Positions 1-7,634 are shown, counted from the stretch's first letter. The stretch: DNA of 10,806 nt from an uncultured Collinsella sp. (GCA_900547285.1 URGF01000061.1:1-10806); one strand, 5' to 3'. Program-made: numbers and translations. The notes: a model not told the origin generated them from the letters alone.

Positions 1-106
1 AGCCAGCTGGCGAGGCAAGGTGCCGTCGAAGCTGAGCGGCAGATTGCCCGCCAGATGGCTTCGCAGCGTCAACCGGTCCGGCGTTTGTTAAAACGCCGGA
101 ACAAAA
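1..106. other. left edge, no assignable gene
   Basis: This stretch lies 3' of the DUF4956 gene and holds no complete gene. Two reading frames look weakly protein-like. On the plus strand a frame open from the window edge runs to a TGA at 136-138 and would end in a basic, Arg/Gln-rich tail overlapping the DUF4956 3' end. On the minus strand a frame runs out of the window from a stop at about position 89, with a stretch reading NLPLSFDGTLPRQLA, but no start codon with a ribosome site precedes it. I cannot decide between them and identify neither. The only clear structure is the inverted repeat at 77-100. Confidence 0.3.
77..100 (-). terminator. perfect 10-bp stem-loop after the DUF4956 gene, possible terminator
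   Basis: Positions 77-86 (tccggcgttt) and 91-100 (aaacgccgga) are exact reverse complements around a four-base loop (gtta). The hairpin starts 7 nt beyond the DUF4956 stop codon, where a transcript end for the six-gene operon is expected. The run of T on the minus strand lies before the stem (rc of 101-106 is ttttgt), not after it. It is therefore not a textbook intrinsic terminator; it could be a 3'-end stabilising hairpin or a factor-assisted terminator. Confidence 0.5.
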
Positions 107-772
107 TTAGCCGTGATATTCGCCGTTGTACTGGATGAGCGTCAGGTCCTCAACGCCGTCGAGCGCGCGGATGGCGTCCGCATAGGGCATGTCCACGCCG
201 TCCGAGAACACCTCGACGGCCATCTCGACCTTGTCGCCGCGCATGGTCTTAGACTTGACGGTGAACTTGGTACGCCCAAACGCGCGCACGATATCGTCGC
301 CGGTGGTCTGACCCGTGTAGTGGATGACCATCATGTACACGCGCGCTTTGTCCTGGTGGCTCGCAAAGCCGGCGATCATCGCCACGATCACCACTGCCGT
401 GAGCCCCACGAGCGCATACATGCCGGCGCCGGCCGTAATGCCCGTCGTAATAGCCCAAAACAGATACAGCAGGTCGAGCGGGTCCTTGACCGCCGTACGG
501 TAGCGGACGATAGACAGAGCACCGACCATACCGAGCGAGATGACCACGTTTGTCGAGATCGCGAGCGTGACCATGCAGGTGAGCACGCACATCCCCACAA
601 GCGTCACGGCAAAGCTGCGCGAATACACCACGCCGGTAAAAAAGCGCTTGTACACGCAGTAGATCAGGATGCCCATAGCGAGCGCCACGAGCAGCGACAG
701 GCCAATCTTGGCAGGGTCGACCTGACCAAACGCCTCCAAGACGGAGTTCTTAAAAAAGTCCCTGGTGCTCAT
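107..772 (-). CDS. DUF4956 family membrane protein
   Basis: The protein has 221 residues. Hydrophobic segments at about 23-43, 54-73, 75-90, 101-115 and 117-137 suggest four or five membrane spans, followed by a soluble C-terminal domain (about 140-221) rich in charged and beta-type sequence. The stretch GALSIVRYRTAVKDP at residues 84-98 is the signature I recognise for DUF4956; its Arg and Lys residues sit at a membrane boundary. The start is ATG at 770-772, 3 nt after the VTC stop, with a GAGGGGAT ribosome site inside the end of the VTC gene. The family has no proven biochemical role that I know of, but it often sits beside VTC-domain and CotH genes, as here. By analogy with the membrane part of yeast VTC complexes it might anchor the polymerase or pass its product, which is inference. 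This is the last gene of the operon. Confidence 0.88.
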   Translation of the reverse strand: MSTRDFFKNSVLEAFGQVDPAKIGLSLLVALAMGILIYCVYKRFFTGVVYSRSFAVTLVGMCVLTCMVTLAISTNVVISLGMVGALSIVRYRTAVKDPLDLLYLFWAITTGITAGAGMYALVGLTAVVIVAMIAGFASHQDKARVYMMVIHYTGQTTGDDIVRAFGRTKFTVKSKTMRGDKVEMAVEVFSDGVDMPYADAIRALDGVEDLTLIQYNGEYHG

Positions 773-775
773 GGT

Positions 776-1567
776 CTAAATATCCCCTCGGTTCTCAAAA
801 TCCGATTCCCAGTAATTAAAACCGCGTAGGTAGGCGGTCTTTTCGTAACACAGACAGTACTTGGAGACCGCCGTGAGTTCGGCCGCGCCCGGCGGCACCA
901 TATCGCGCACAAGCTGCGGGCAAAACTCCGTATACTTGACCTCCATCACCAGCTTGCCGGGCTCCAGGACCGGCAGCGCGGGCAGCGTCGCGTCAAAGAT
1001 ATCGAAGCTTCCCACCGCGGCACGCACGTTCATGTCAAACGTAATGCGCACGGTGCCCTCATCCATCACCCACGGCTCGCGCTCGTAGTCCACGATGGTC
1101 CGTGGGCGCATCATATTGCAGATGCACTCGATGTAGAACTCGCGACAGAGCGGATAGGGGCTCCTCAGCAAAAAGTCGTAGTCACCGGCCAGAATCTGCT
1201 CATACTCGCCACGCGTGAGCGGCGCGTCCTCCTTGTAGATCCAGCTGCCGTACTTCTTTTTGCGCTCGAGCTTAATCACCTTGTCGCTGCCGTTATAGAT
1301 GCGTACACGATACTTTTTGCGCATGAGAATGCCGGCGTCTTTTTCCTCGTAGGCCGAGTTGCAGTAGTCGTCAAAGTACAGGCTGCGAATGGTGTAACCA
1401 CCCGCCCGCGCATGCTTATCCAGTTTAAAAACCGGCGCCATGCGGCAGGCAAGCGCGGCCTGCTCGCCCTCGTTAATGAGATATTTGAGCTCGTGGCGGT
1501 AACGCTCCTGCGTGGCGCGTGCGGGCGGGGCCGCCAAGCGCTCAAGCAGCGCGCTAGCCCTCCTCAT
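776..1567 (-). CDS. VTC-domain protein, putative polyphosphate polymerase
   Basis: The 263-residue protein is essentially one VTC catalytic domain of the CYTH/triphosphate-tunnel type with a short N-terminal lead. Tunnel motifs appear in order: RYRHELKYLI (22-31), IRSLYFDD (60-67), RKKYRVRIYNG (83-93), KLERKKK (99-105), RPRTIVDYERE (154-164), RITFD (174-178), VMEVKYTE (207-214) and SKYCLCY (235-241). The alternating Arg/Lys strands plus the acidic E101 and E209 fit the tunnel that holds a polyphosphate chain and metal in yeast Vtc4, so key residues appear intact. Yeast Vtc4 makes polyphosphate from ATP; whether this protein does so, or phosphorylates another acceptor, is unknown. It lacks SPX and membrane domains, and the next gene (DUF4956) may supply the membrane part. 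It overlaps the CotH gene by 14 nt. The start is fixed by GGAGG at 1574-1578, 6 nt before the ATG. Confidence 0.88.
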   Translation of the reverse strand: MRRASALLERLAAPPARATQERYRHELKYLINEGEQAALACRMAPVFKLDKHARAGGYTIRSLYFDDYCNSAYEEKDAGILMRKKYRVRIYNGSDKVIKLERKKKYGSWIYKEDAPLTRGEYEQILAGDYDFLLRSPYPLCREFYIECICNMMRPRTIVDYEREPWVMDEGTVRITFDMNVRAAVGSFDIFDATLPALPVLEPGKLVMEVKYTEFCPQLVRDMVPPGAAELTAVSKYCLCYEKTAYLRGFNYWESDFENRGDI

Positions 1568-3323
1568 ACGTGTCCTCCACGACCTTACCGCCGTCTTGCA
1601 CGTAAAAACACTTCATGCCGTAGTGCTTGCCGTCGTCGGTCACATAGTAGTCAAACGCATCTTGGGCATAGCCGTCTGAGTTGGTGGCGCGCACGCGCAC
1701 AAAATACTGGCCGGCATCGGGCGCATCACAGGTCACCTCGGGAAGCAGCACGTCCTCGGCCTTAAAAAGCACGTCGCTTATGGCATAGTCGCGCGCCAGC
1801 TCCACGGCATAGCGAATGTCACGCGCCTTAAAGTCGTAGGACGCATCCCAGTTAATGCGCAGCTTACCGTTATCGATCTGCGGCACGCCAATGTAGAACG
1901 GCATAGGCTTTTTATAGCTCTCGCGAAAGCTCTTGTAGTTCTCCTCGATCTCGGAGGGAATCGCCGCGGCAATCTGCTCGTATTGGTCCTTGGTGACAGG
2001 CAGATTGTCGATATCGGGCGAAGCAAAAATCAGCGATTCGGTAACCTCGCGATAATGTTTGATCATCTTGGCCAAGCGTGCCTCGGTCATATACGAGCGC
2101 AGGTCCTTTACGGCGCGGTCGAGCTCGCTGCGAAACGATTTGCTGCGCAACGCGCGATTGAATAGCACGTTGCCCCAGTAGTTGCTTACGCCGCGCTCCC
2201 AGCTCGCATAGTCCGAAAACCCGGTAAGAGAAAGCTCCATCTTACGCAGCATGCCATCGTTGTCCCAATCGAGGATGTACCACGTATTGGAGTTGAGCGG
2301 GCTGTACAGATAGCAGTTACGGTTCTGCGTATCGCAGTTGCCCGTCAGGATCTGAAACGCCAGCCAATAGACCAGGTTCTCGGTATCAAAGTAGGTGTCG
2401 AGCACGTCATCGATCTTTTGCGATTCGTCGTTGAGGGCGTCGAGCATCTCGATGAGCTTGGTGTGGTCCGAATCGCCCTTAATCTCGAGCATGCCCTCAA
2501 AGCTTGCCTGGTTGTAGTCGGGATCGTCGGCAAGTTTAATGGTGTCCTCGCAGCGATGGAAATCAAAGCTGTTCACCTTATACAGGTGCCCGCTCTTATC
2601 CAGGCCATGTGCCTTAAGCGCCGTCTTGTTGAGCTGCTCCACCTGCGTAAACAGGCCGTAGTCCTCAAAGGTATCGTTGGACTTTTCGGTCTGGTCGCAC
2701 ACCCACAGATGCACAAACTGCGTGCGCAGGCCCATCATCTGGGGAATCCCGCGGATAAGGTCGTAGGCCATCTTGTTGCGAAAACGCATACCCTCGCCCA
2801 TGTGCTTGTTGAGCGCAATCGCGCGCTGTTGGCGCCAGGTGCCCTTGCCTTTTTTGAGCTCCACCTTGTAATTCTTTTGCGAGTTCATGCTCGATGTCTG
2901 ACCGCGCACCTGCACGGTGGCATTGGGCGCTTCCTCGCCATAGCCAACCTCGCCGGCCACCGGGCCGTCTTCGTCGCCCGGCTGCAGCAGGCCCCTAACC
3001 TGATAGCGCGTCACGCCCATGTCGGCATAGTCATACACCGAGTACGTGTTGATCTCGGCCCAGCTGTGGTCGGTGTTCTCGGAGCTGTTGCCGCGAGAGA
3101 CCGTCAGATACATGGTCACAATGCCCGAGTCATCATAGACCTCGTACAGCTCGTCCTTATCGCGCAGATGCTTGGACTGGACGGAGGCCTCGGCCTTTTT
3201 AATCTTGTCCTGCTTTTTTACCTTATTTGTCGAGGATTCGTCCTGAGATGAGCAGCCCGAAAGCAGCAGCGCGCCGGCAGCCGCCTCGATCAGACAGCGG
3301 CGAGACATCAACTTATCGATCAT
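1554..3323 (-). CDS. CotH kinase family lipoprotein
   Basis: The 589-residue protein begins with a short charged region containing SRR, then a hydrophobic stretch and the lipobox LSGC (lipid-attachment Cys at residue 24), so it should sit on the outer face of the membrane. A Lys/Ser-rich linker (25-55) follows. The CotH domain covers about 65-430, with VQVRGQTSS (137-145), KNYKVELKK (150-158), FRNKMAYDL (181-189), YGLFTQVEQ (222-230), NRNCYLYSP (334-342) and the acidic WYILDWDNDG (348-357), the likely metal-binding aspartates. B. subtilis CotH is an atypical kinase of spore-coat proteins, but surface CotH proteins in non-sporulating operons have no proven substrate. The C-terminal 110 residues look like a fibronectin type III-type beta domain (FVRVRATNSDGYA at 541-553). 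It overlaps PelG by 11 nt and VTC by 14 nt. An alternative start at Met6 lacks a ribosome site. Here the role may be modification or binding of the exopolysaccharide or of a partner protein. Confidence 0.9.
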   Translation of the reverse strand: MIDKLMSRRCLIEAAAGALLLSGCSSQDESSTNKVKKQDKIKKAEASVQSKHLRDKDELYEVYDDSGIVTMYLTVSRGNSSENTDHSWAEINTYSVYDYADMGVTRYQVRGLLQPGDEDGPVAGEVGYGEEAPNATVQVRGQTSSMNSQKNYKVELKKGKGTWRQQRAIALNKHMGEGMRFRNKMAYDLIRGIPQMMGLRTQFVHLWVCDQTEKSNDTFEDYGLFTQVEQLNKTALKAHGLDKSGHLYKVNSFDFHRCEDTIKLADDPDYNQASFEGMLEIKGDSDHTKLIEMLDALNDESQKIDDVLDTYFDTENLVYWLAFQILTGNCDTQNRNCYLYSPLNSNTWYILDWDNDGMLRKMELSLTGFSDYASWERGVSNYWGNVLFNRALRSKSFRSELDRAVKDLRSYMTEARLAKMIKHYREVTESLIFASPDIDNLPVTKDQYEQIAAAIPSEIEENYKSFRESYKKPMPFYIGVPQIDNGKLRINWDASYDFKARDIRYAVELARDYAISDVLFKAEDVLLPEVTCDAPDAGQYFVRVRATNSDGYAQDAFDYYVTDDGKHYGMKCFYVQDGGKVVEDTYEEG

Positions 3324-4857
3324 CAGAACCTCCCCAATGGTTGCGATACACGCGAACTACTGCGCGCTCAAACGCGCCGTGCGGCACGCCCTTGCGGCGG
3401 CACTCCTCATAGCGCTGCTCGGCACGGTCGAGCAAGCGGCCCAGCTGTGTAAAGCGACCCGTTTTGTCGGTCGCCACAATGGGCTGCTGGCTCAGGATAC
3501 GATACGGCAAGTTGGCGGTATAGGTATCGAGCCGCAGCAGGGCCACGATAAAAAACACCACCGCACCCAACAAAAAGCCAAAGCCGTAAAACTGCTGCGG
3601 CAAAAGCAACGACACGGCGGTCGCCAGCCCCGCCACACCGGCAAACAGGCCCGAGGCCAGAACGGCTCCCTTGTAGTCGGTAAAGTACAGCAAGATAAGC
3701 AGGATCGTGTTGCCCACGGCATACAGGCCGTAGCCTACGCATAACGTGCGAAAATACCCGTGCATAAGGTTGTTAAAGCCCAGCGGCAGGGCCGAGAGCA
3801 CTGTGGTCTCGAGCGAAATGACCGCCGCCGTCACAAACAGCTGCTTGAGCGCGCAAAAGCGCAGTTCGCTGTTGAGCGTGGAGAGCATCTCCTCCTCGGC
3901 CACCACAATATCGCCCACCACGCCGCCGTCGTTAAACAGGCTGTAGTAGTCACGGTAGCGCGGATAGAAATTGACCTCGACCGACACCACAAAGTTGACG
4001 GTCGTGACGAGTGTGGTCAAAAACGCGATAAGCGCCGGCACGTCGTGGTAGGGCGCGCCATAAAACAAGCCCTTGACCTGCACGCCGATGGGTCCCGCCC
4101 AAATAATCACCAGGTGCGCAAAGAGCCCCAGGTTGGTAAACAGGCCCGTGAGCGCCAGCGGCATAAACTGATCGAGCCATTGCAAAAAGAGCCAGGGGCT
4201 GCGGTCACTCTGCGGAAAATACCGGTACAGCAGCACCACGTCCCAAACGAGCATGACGCCGTAGCCCAGAGCAACTGATGCCAACAGGCCCTCGACCGGC
4301 GGCAGCCCCAGTGCCAGCGCGGCCAGGGCGCACAGGCACGCCACGCCAATGGCAGCCGCAAAGCTGCATAGGATACCGCGGTAATCCTTGATGGCCGTGA
4401 GGTAACTCATGCCGTTCCAGTTGACGATCATAATGTTGAACAGCCACAGGCATAGCAGCCCCTGCAGCAGCGTGGCGCCCGAGAACAGCAGAAAGACACC
4501 GTAGAGCACCGTGCCCGCAACGAGCATGACAGCATTGGAGCCCCAAAACGAGGGCAGAATCTCGTCCTCGCGCTCGGCAAACAACATATCAGCCAAAAAG
4601 CGCGTGACCGGCATGGAGAAAAAGCTCGTGAGCGTAAGCGAGGCCAGCAGTGTGAAGGTCACCATGCACACCAGCAAGTCCTGGTTGGCACGGCCCACAC
4701 CCCACAGACCGCACAGCACCAAAATACCTACCTGCAGCAGCACACCCAGCAGCATGGGGCCCGTGCATACGATGCCGGCGTAGCCGTAAGCGCGCATCGT
4801 GGCAAACAGGCCCTTGCGCCTAAACAGGCGCTTGAGCTCAAAACCAATTCCGGCCAC
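3313..4857 (-). CDS. pelG: PelG-like exopolysaccharide membrane transporter
   Basis: The 514-residue polytopic protein opens with MAGIGFELKRLF, the N-terminal signature of PelG. About twelve hydrophobic segments lie between residues 24 and 442, in the pattern of the MOP flippase superfamily. In the characterised Pel system PelG works with PelF, PelD and PelE at the cytoplasmic membrane to polymerise and export a GalNAc/GlcNAc-type polymer; the same transport role is inferred here. The start codon is GTG at 4855-4857, 3 nt after the PelF stop, with GGGGGAG 6 nt upstream. After the last span a soluble tail of about 70 residues (445-514) is rich in Arg and Glu and could be a helical cytoplasmic extension. 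As I recall Pseudomonas PelG is roughly 455 residues, so this tail would explain the extra length. The next gene, CotH, overlaps the 3' end by 11 nt. Confidence 0.9.
   Translation of the reverse strand: MAGIGFELKRLFRRKGLFATMRAYGYAGIVCTGPMLLGVLLQVGILVLCGLWGVGRANQDLLVCMVTFTLLASLTLTSFFSMPVTRFLADMLFAEREDEILPSFWGSNAVMLVAGTVLYGVFLLFSGATLLQGLLCLWLFNIMIVNWNGMSYLTAIKDYRGILCSFAAAIGVACLCALAALALGLPPVEGLLASVALGYGVMLVWDVVLLYRYFPQSDRSPWLFLQWLDQFMPLALTGLFTNLGLFAHLVIIWAGPIGVQVKGLFYGAPYHDVPALIAFLTTLVTTVNFVVSVEVNFYPRYRDYYSLFNDGGVVGDIVVAEEEMLSTLNSELRFCALKQLFVTAAVISLETTVLSALPLGFNNLMHGYFRTLCVGYGLYAVGNTILLILLYFTDYKGAVLASGLFAGVAGLATAVSLLLPQQFYGFGFLLGAVVFFIVALLRLDTYTANLPYRILSQQPIVATDKTGRFTQLGRLLDRAEQRYEECRRKGVPHGAFERAVVRVYRNHWGGSDDR
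3329..3335 (-). promoter_or_regulatory. ribosome binding site deciding the CotH start
   Basis: On the minus strand GGGGAGG lies 5 nt before the ATG at 3321-3323, inside the end of pelG. The competing in-frame ATG at 3306-3308 has no such site, so the longer form with Met-Ile-Asp-Lys before the SRR motif is preferred. Confidence 0.7.
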
Positions 4858-4860
4858 CGG

Positions 4861-6288
4861 CTACTCCCCCTCTCTGGGCAGGTTAAACGCACACGCCGTC
4901 TCGTCGTACAGCGCGCGATAGTTGGCGAGCATCTGCTCGTGCAAAAAGTACGTGGCAACGCGACGCTGCCCGCGCTCCCCCATCTCAATGCGACGGGCGC
5001 GGCTTGTGCACATGCGTTCCATGGCATCGGCCAAGCCCTTGCGATACATGGGCGGCGTCACAAAACCCGCCACGCCAAAGTCGTCGCCCGGGGCACCTTC
5101 GAGCAGCTCGCGGCAGCAGCCCACCTCGGTCGTCACGCAGGGACGACGCGCAGCGAGCGACTCCAGCACGCTGAGCGGCTGGCCCTCGGAAATACTCGTC
5201 AAAATGGTAAAGTCGAGCTTTTCCATGTACTCGACCACGTTGACGCGGCCGGTAAAGATCAGGTCGCGCACGCCCAGGGTATCGACCAGCGCGTGGCACT
5301 CAGCGCCGTACTCCTCGTCGTCCACGCCGCCCATAATGTGCAGGCGCACCTTGGGCAGGCGCTCGTGCAGCTCAAAGAACGCATAGATCATGGTCTTGAC
5401 GTCCTTGATGGGCGCCAGGCGCACCACCGCGCCAATGTCCACCCAGCCGTCATCGGGCTTTAAGGGAATGTCCTTAAAGCGGTCGAACTGGATGCCGTTG
5501 GGGATGACCAGGCATTTGTCCGCATCGCAGCCCATATCGATCTGCGTCTTGCGGGCGTTATGGAACAAACTCGTCACGCGGAAGGCGCGGCGGTAGATCT
5601 CCTCCGAAAGCAGGTAGAAAAAGCGAATCCAGCGATCCTTAAACGACGGCACCACCCAGTCGGCGCGAATGATCTCTTCCTCGCGCTCGCGGGTATAGAT
5701 GCCGTGCTCGGTGAGCAGCACCGGCGCATGGTGAACGCTTGAGCCCAGGCAGGCGAGCAGGCCGCCGTAGCCGGTCGAGATGGCATGGTACACATCGGCC
5801 ACCGGCACCTCGCTGCCCAACAGGTAGAGCACGGGCAGCAACATGGAGCGCATGGTGTGGAATGCATCGGCAAAGGGCGTGTAGGGATACTCGGCCAGGC
5901 ACACGTCGCGGAAGATGTCCATAAACGTTCGGCTCTGCAAAAACGAGAGCGGATGCACGCGACGGCGCTGGAAGATATCAAATAGTACGTCCCAGTCCGG
6001 ATTGGAGAGCGATACCAGGCGACGCAGCGCCTCGCGCTCGCGGGCGTTAAAGTCGGCCTCTTCTTGCTCGCCCGAAAGCCGCAGGGCATCGTCCAGGAAC
6101 ACCTCGTGCACCTCGACCACGTTGCCGGGCAGCTCGTAGACAAACTTGCCGCGGTCGGCAGCATGCGCGCCGATCACCCACAGCACAAACTCGTGCTCGG
6201 GCATGGCCTGGATATAGCCATGCATCCAGGTAGATACGCCGCCGTGCACATAGGGGTAGCAACCCTCGAGTACCAAGCAGATTCTCAT
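4861..6288 (-). CDS. pelF: PelF-like GT4 family glycosyltransferase
   Basis: The 475-residue protein matches PelF in length and at its N-terminus, where MRICLVLEGCYPYVHGGVS (1-19) carries the Gly-Gly acceptor/donor loop. TEHGIYTRERE at 193-203 is another PelF-like motif. The C-terminal Rossmann domain has VIPNGI (261-266), VVRLAPIKD (288-296) with the donor-binding Arg290 and Lys295, and the GT4 EX7E motif with Glu368 and Glu376 inside SISEGQPLSVLES. The enzyme is cytoplasmic and in known systems uses UDP-activated amino sugars to extend the Pel polymer; substrate choice here is inferred from the family. The start ATG at 6286-6288 overlaps the DUF2194 stop by 4 nt (ATGA), with GGAGGG about 9 nt upstream. 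PelG follows after 3 nt. All expected catalytic features are present and I see no frame break. Confidence 0.93.
   Translation of the reverse strand: MRICLVLEGCYPYVHGGVSTWMHGYIQAMPEHEFVLWVIGAHAADRGKFVYELPGNVVEVHEVFLDDALRLSGEQEEADFNAREREALRRLVSLSNPDWDVLFDIFQRRRVHPLSFLQSRTFMDIFRDVCLAEYPYTPFADAFHTMRSMLLPVLYLLGSEVPVADVYHAISTGYGGLLACLGSSVHHAPVLLTEHGIYTREREEEIIRADWVVPSFKDRWIRFFYLLSEEIYRRAFRVTSLFHNARKTQIDMGCDADKCLVIPNGIQFDRFKDIPLKPDDGWVDIGAVVRLAPIKDVKTMIYAFFELHERLPKVRLHIMGGVDDEEYGAECHALVDTLGVRDLIFTGRVNVVEYMEKLDFTILTSISEGQPLSVLESLAARRPCVTTEVGCCRELLEGAPGDDFGVAGFVTPPMYRKGLADAMERMCTSRARRIEMGERGQRRVATYFLHEQMLANYRALYDETACAFNLPREGE
4864..4870 (-). promoter_or_regulatory. ribosome binding site supporting a GTG start for pelG
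   Basis: On the minus strand GGGGGAG, embedded in the last codons of pelF, lies 6 nt before the GTG at 4855-4857. This GTG yields the family-typical N-terminus Ala-Gly-Ile-Gly-Phe-Glu, which confirms the start. Confidence 0.75.
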
Positions 6289-7634
6289 CTGTCGCCACCC
6301 TCCTTGCGCGCAATGGTCACCGTCTTGTCCGTGGCTTTGACCAGGTACAGGTCGCCCGTCAGATGCGTAATCTCGCCACCCGTGACTGCACCCGGCTCAC
6401 CGTTGTTGGCGCGGAACATGAGCCACGCCTCGTCGTGGAAATTGCCCAGGCTGAGCGTCCAAGCATCCGCACTGGTATCCACGCTCACCGTCACGGACGA
6501 AAAGCGCTGGATGGCGCCCGAGCATTCCGAACCGGTCTGACGCCGCAGGTCGGGCGCAGACTTGCTAAGCCAGTCCAGGTAGTCGGTCAGGCCGCCCTTG
6601 TAGACCTCCCAGCCCTCCTTGGCGCCGCGATCGGGATCGAGCAGGTCGTCCGGGTGCATAAAATGCGTGCTCACATAGTGCATGTTTAGCTCGGACACGG
6701 CAGCCAGGCGCATATAGGAATCGTCGACCATGCCGCCCGAAACAATGCGCGGCTGCTCCACAATGCCATCGCTCGCCACGCCAAACTCCTGAACGTAGGG
6801 CAGATCGGTGCCATCCTCAAAATACGTACTGGCGATGGTCTTAATGCGCGGAACGTCGGTGCCGATAAGCTTGCGCGCACGGGCCGAAAGGATATTTGAC
6901 GGCGGCACGTAAACCGAGCCGTGCGCGTTGGGCAGCACCTCGTCCTGGAAAGCGATAAGCTCGTTGAGCGATGCGACGAGCGTTTCCTTGTTCTTCCAGG
7001 TCTTGTAGTCATACAGCGTGCCGTAATCGGTATCCCAGAGCGCCAGAGGCTGATGGTTGTAGCCGTGAAAGCCCAGCTCTCCGCCCATCTGCAGCAGCAT
7101 GCCGCCAAAGTAGCGAAACTGCGTGGTATCGGCCTGGCGCGCAGGCTCGGTCTGGTTGACCGCGTCCTCGTAGTTTTCGATCATCACGCCGGTATAGCGA
7201 ATGCCGTATTTTTGCGCAAGCTTTTGTAGATCGGGCCACCAGACCTTGGTGTAAAAATCCGCAATGGAAAGGCCGTAGTCACGCTTGATATAAGTACCAT
7301 CGCCCGAGGGCACGGGGCTAGGAAAGTCGTCCAAATAGAACACGGCGCTGTTGATGACCGGATAGGCCGAGGCATCACCCAGCAAGCTTATGGCCGAAGC
7401 ATAGAACCCACGCATGACCTTGTCGTAGATACCAATGTTGCACACCACGGTGTGACCACTGCCGCAATCGTTAGACCAAATGAGCGGCGTGCCCGCGTCA
7501 CCGGTCTTTGCCCATACGTGCGCCGTTTCGCGCAATGAAACCGAAAGCGAAGAATCGAAGGGATCCGAGAACTCGTAGCGCTCTCCTCCGCCCAACATAA
7601 AGTCATCGCTCGGCACAATGCTTTCGGCGGCGAC
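6285..7634 (-). pseudogene. DUF2194 polysaccharide deacetylase-like protein, 5'-truncated at the junction
   Basis: About 449 C-terminal residues remain. The genuine sequence starts near AAESIVPSDDF and ends at the TGA at 6285-6287. The first part (LIWSNDCGSG to ISLLGD, about 7360-7500) resembles the end of a glutamine-amidotransferase-like fold. Then comes a deacetylase-type (CE4-like) barrel: LDDFPSP near 7320-7335 supplies the paired Asp, HGYNH at 7053-7067 the metal-binding His pair, and THFMHPDD near 6640-6670 a further His. The last 90 or so residues look like a beta-sandwich. In Pel operons a periplasmic or extracellular deacetylase (PelA in Pseudomonas) partly deacetylates the polymer, and DUF2194 is the probable equivalent here. 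The N-terminus, signal sequence and start codon are missing because the sequence switches to another gene at about 7626-7634. An in-frame ATG at 7832 exists, but the residues it would add are antisense of the P-loop gene. Whether the gene is really broken or only mis-assembled cannot be told from the sequence. Confidence 0.82.
7626..7634. other. probable chimeric junction between two unrelated genomic blocks
   Basis: Left of this point the minus strand encodes a DUF2194 protein. Right of it the plus strand encodes a P-loop protein starting in mid-domain (GGDDRGALALGRY). Both genes are cut inside a conserved domain and meet with opposite orientation and no spacer. The word ggcggcgac fits both reading frames (GGD on plus; VAA on minus), so the exact breakpoint can only be placed within a few bases, which is what a short shared word at an assembly join or a microhomology recombination would leave. 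There is no target-site duplication, transposase or integrase nearby. Confidence 0.75.

Noticed and set aside
113..829. A 238-residue plus-strand open frame opposite the DUF4956 gene
   Set aside because: It is His/Arg/Asp-rich low-credibility sequence mirroring a real gene in GC-rich DNA, and it lacks a ribosome site.
2418..3251. A 277-residue plus-strand frame opposite the CotH gene
   Set aside because: It is the shadow of a well-supported lipoprotein gene, with antisense-type composition rich in His, Val and Leu and no recognisable motif.
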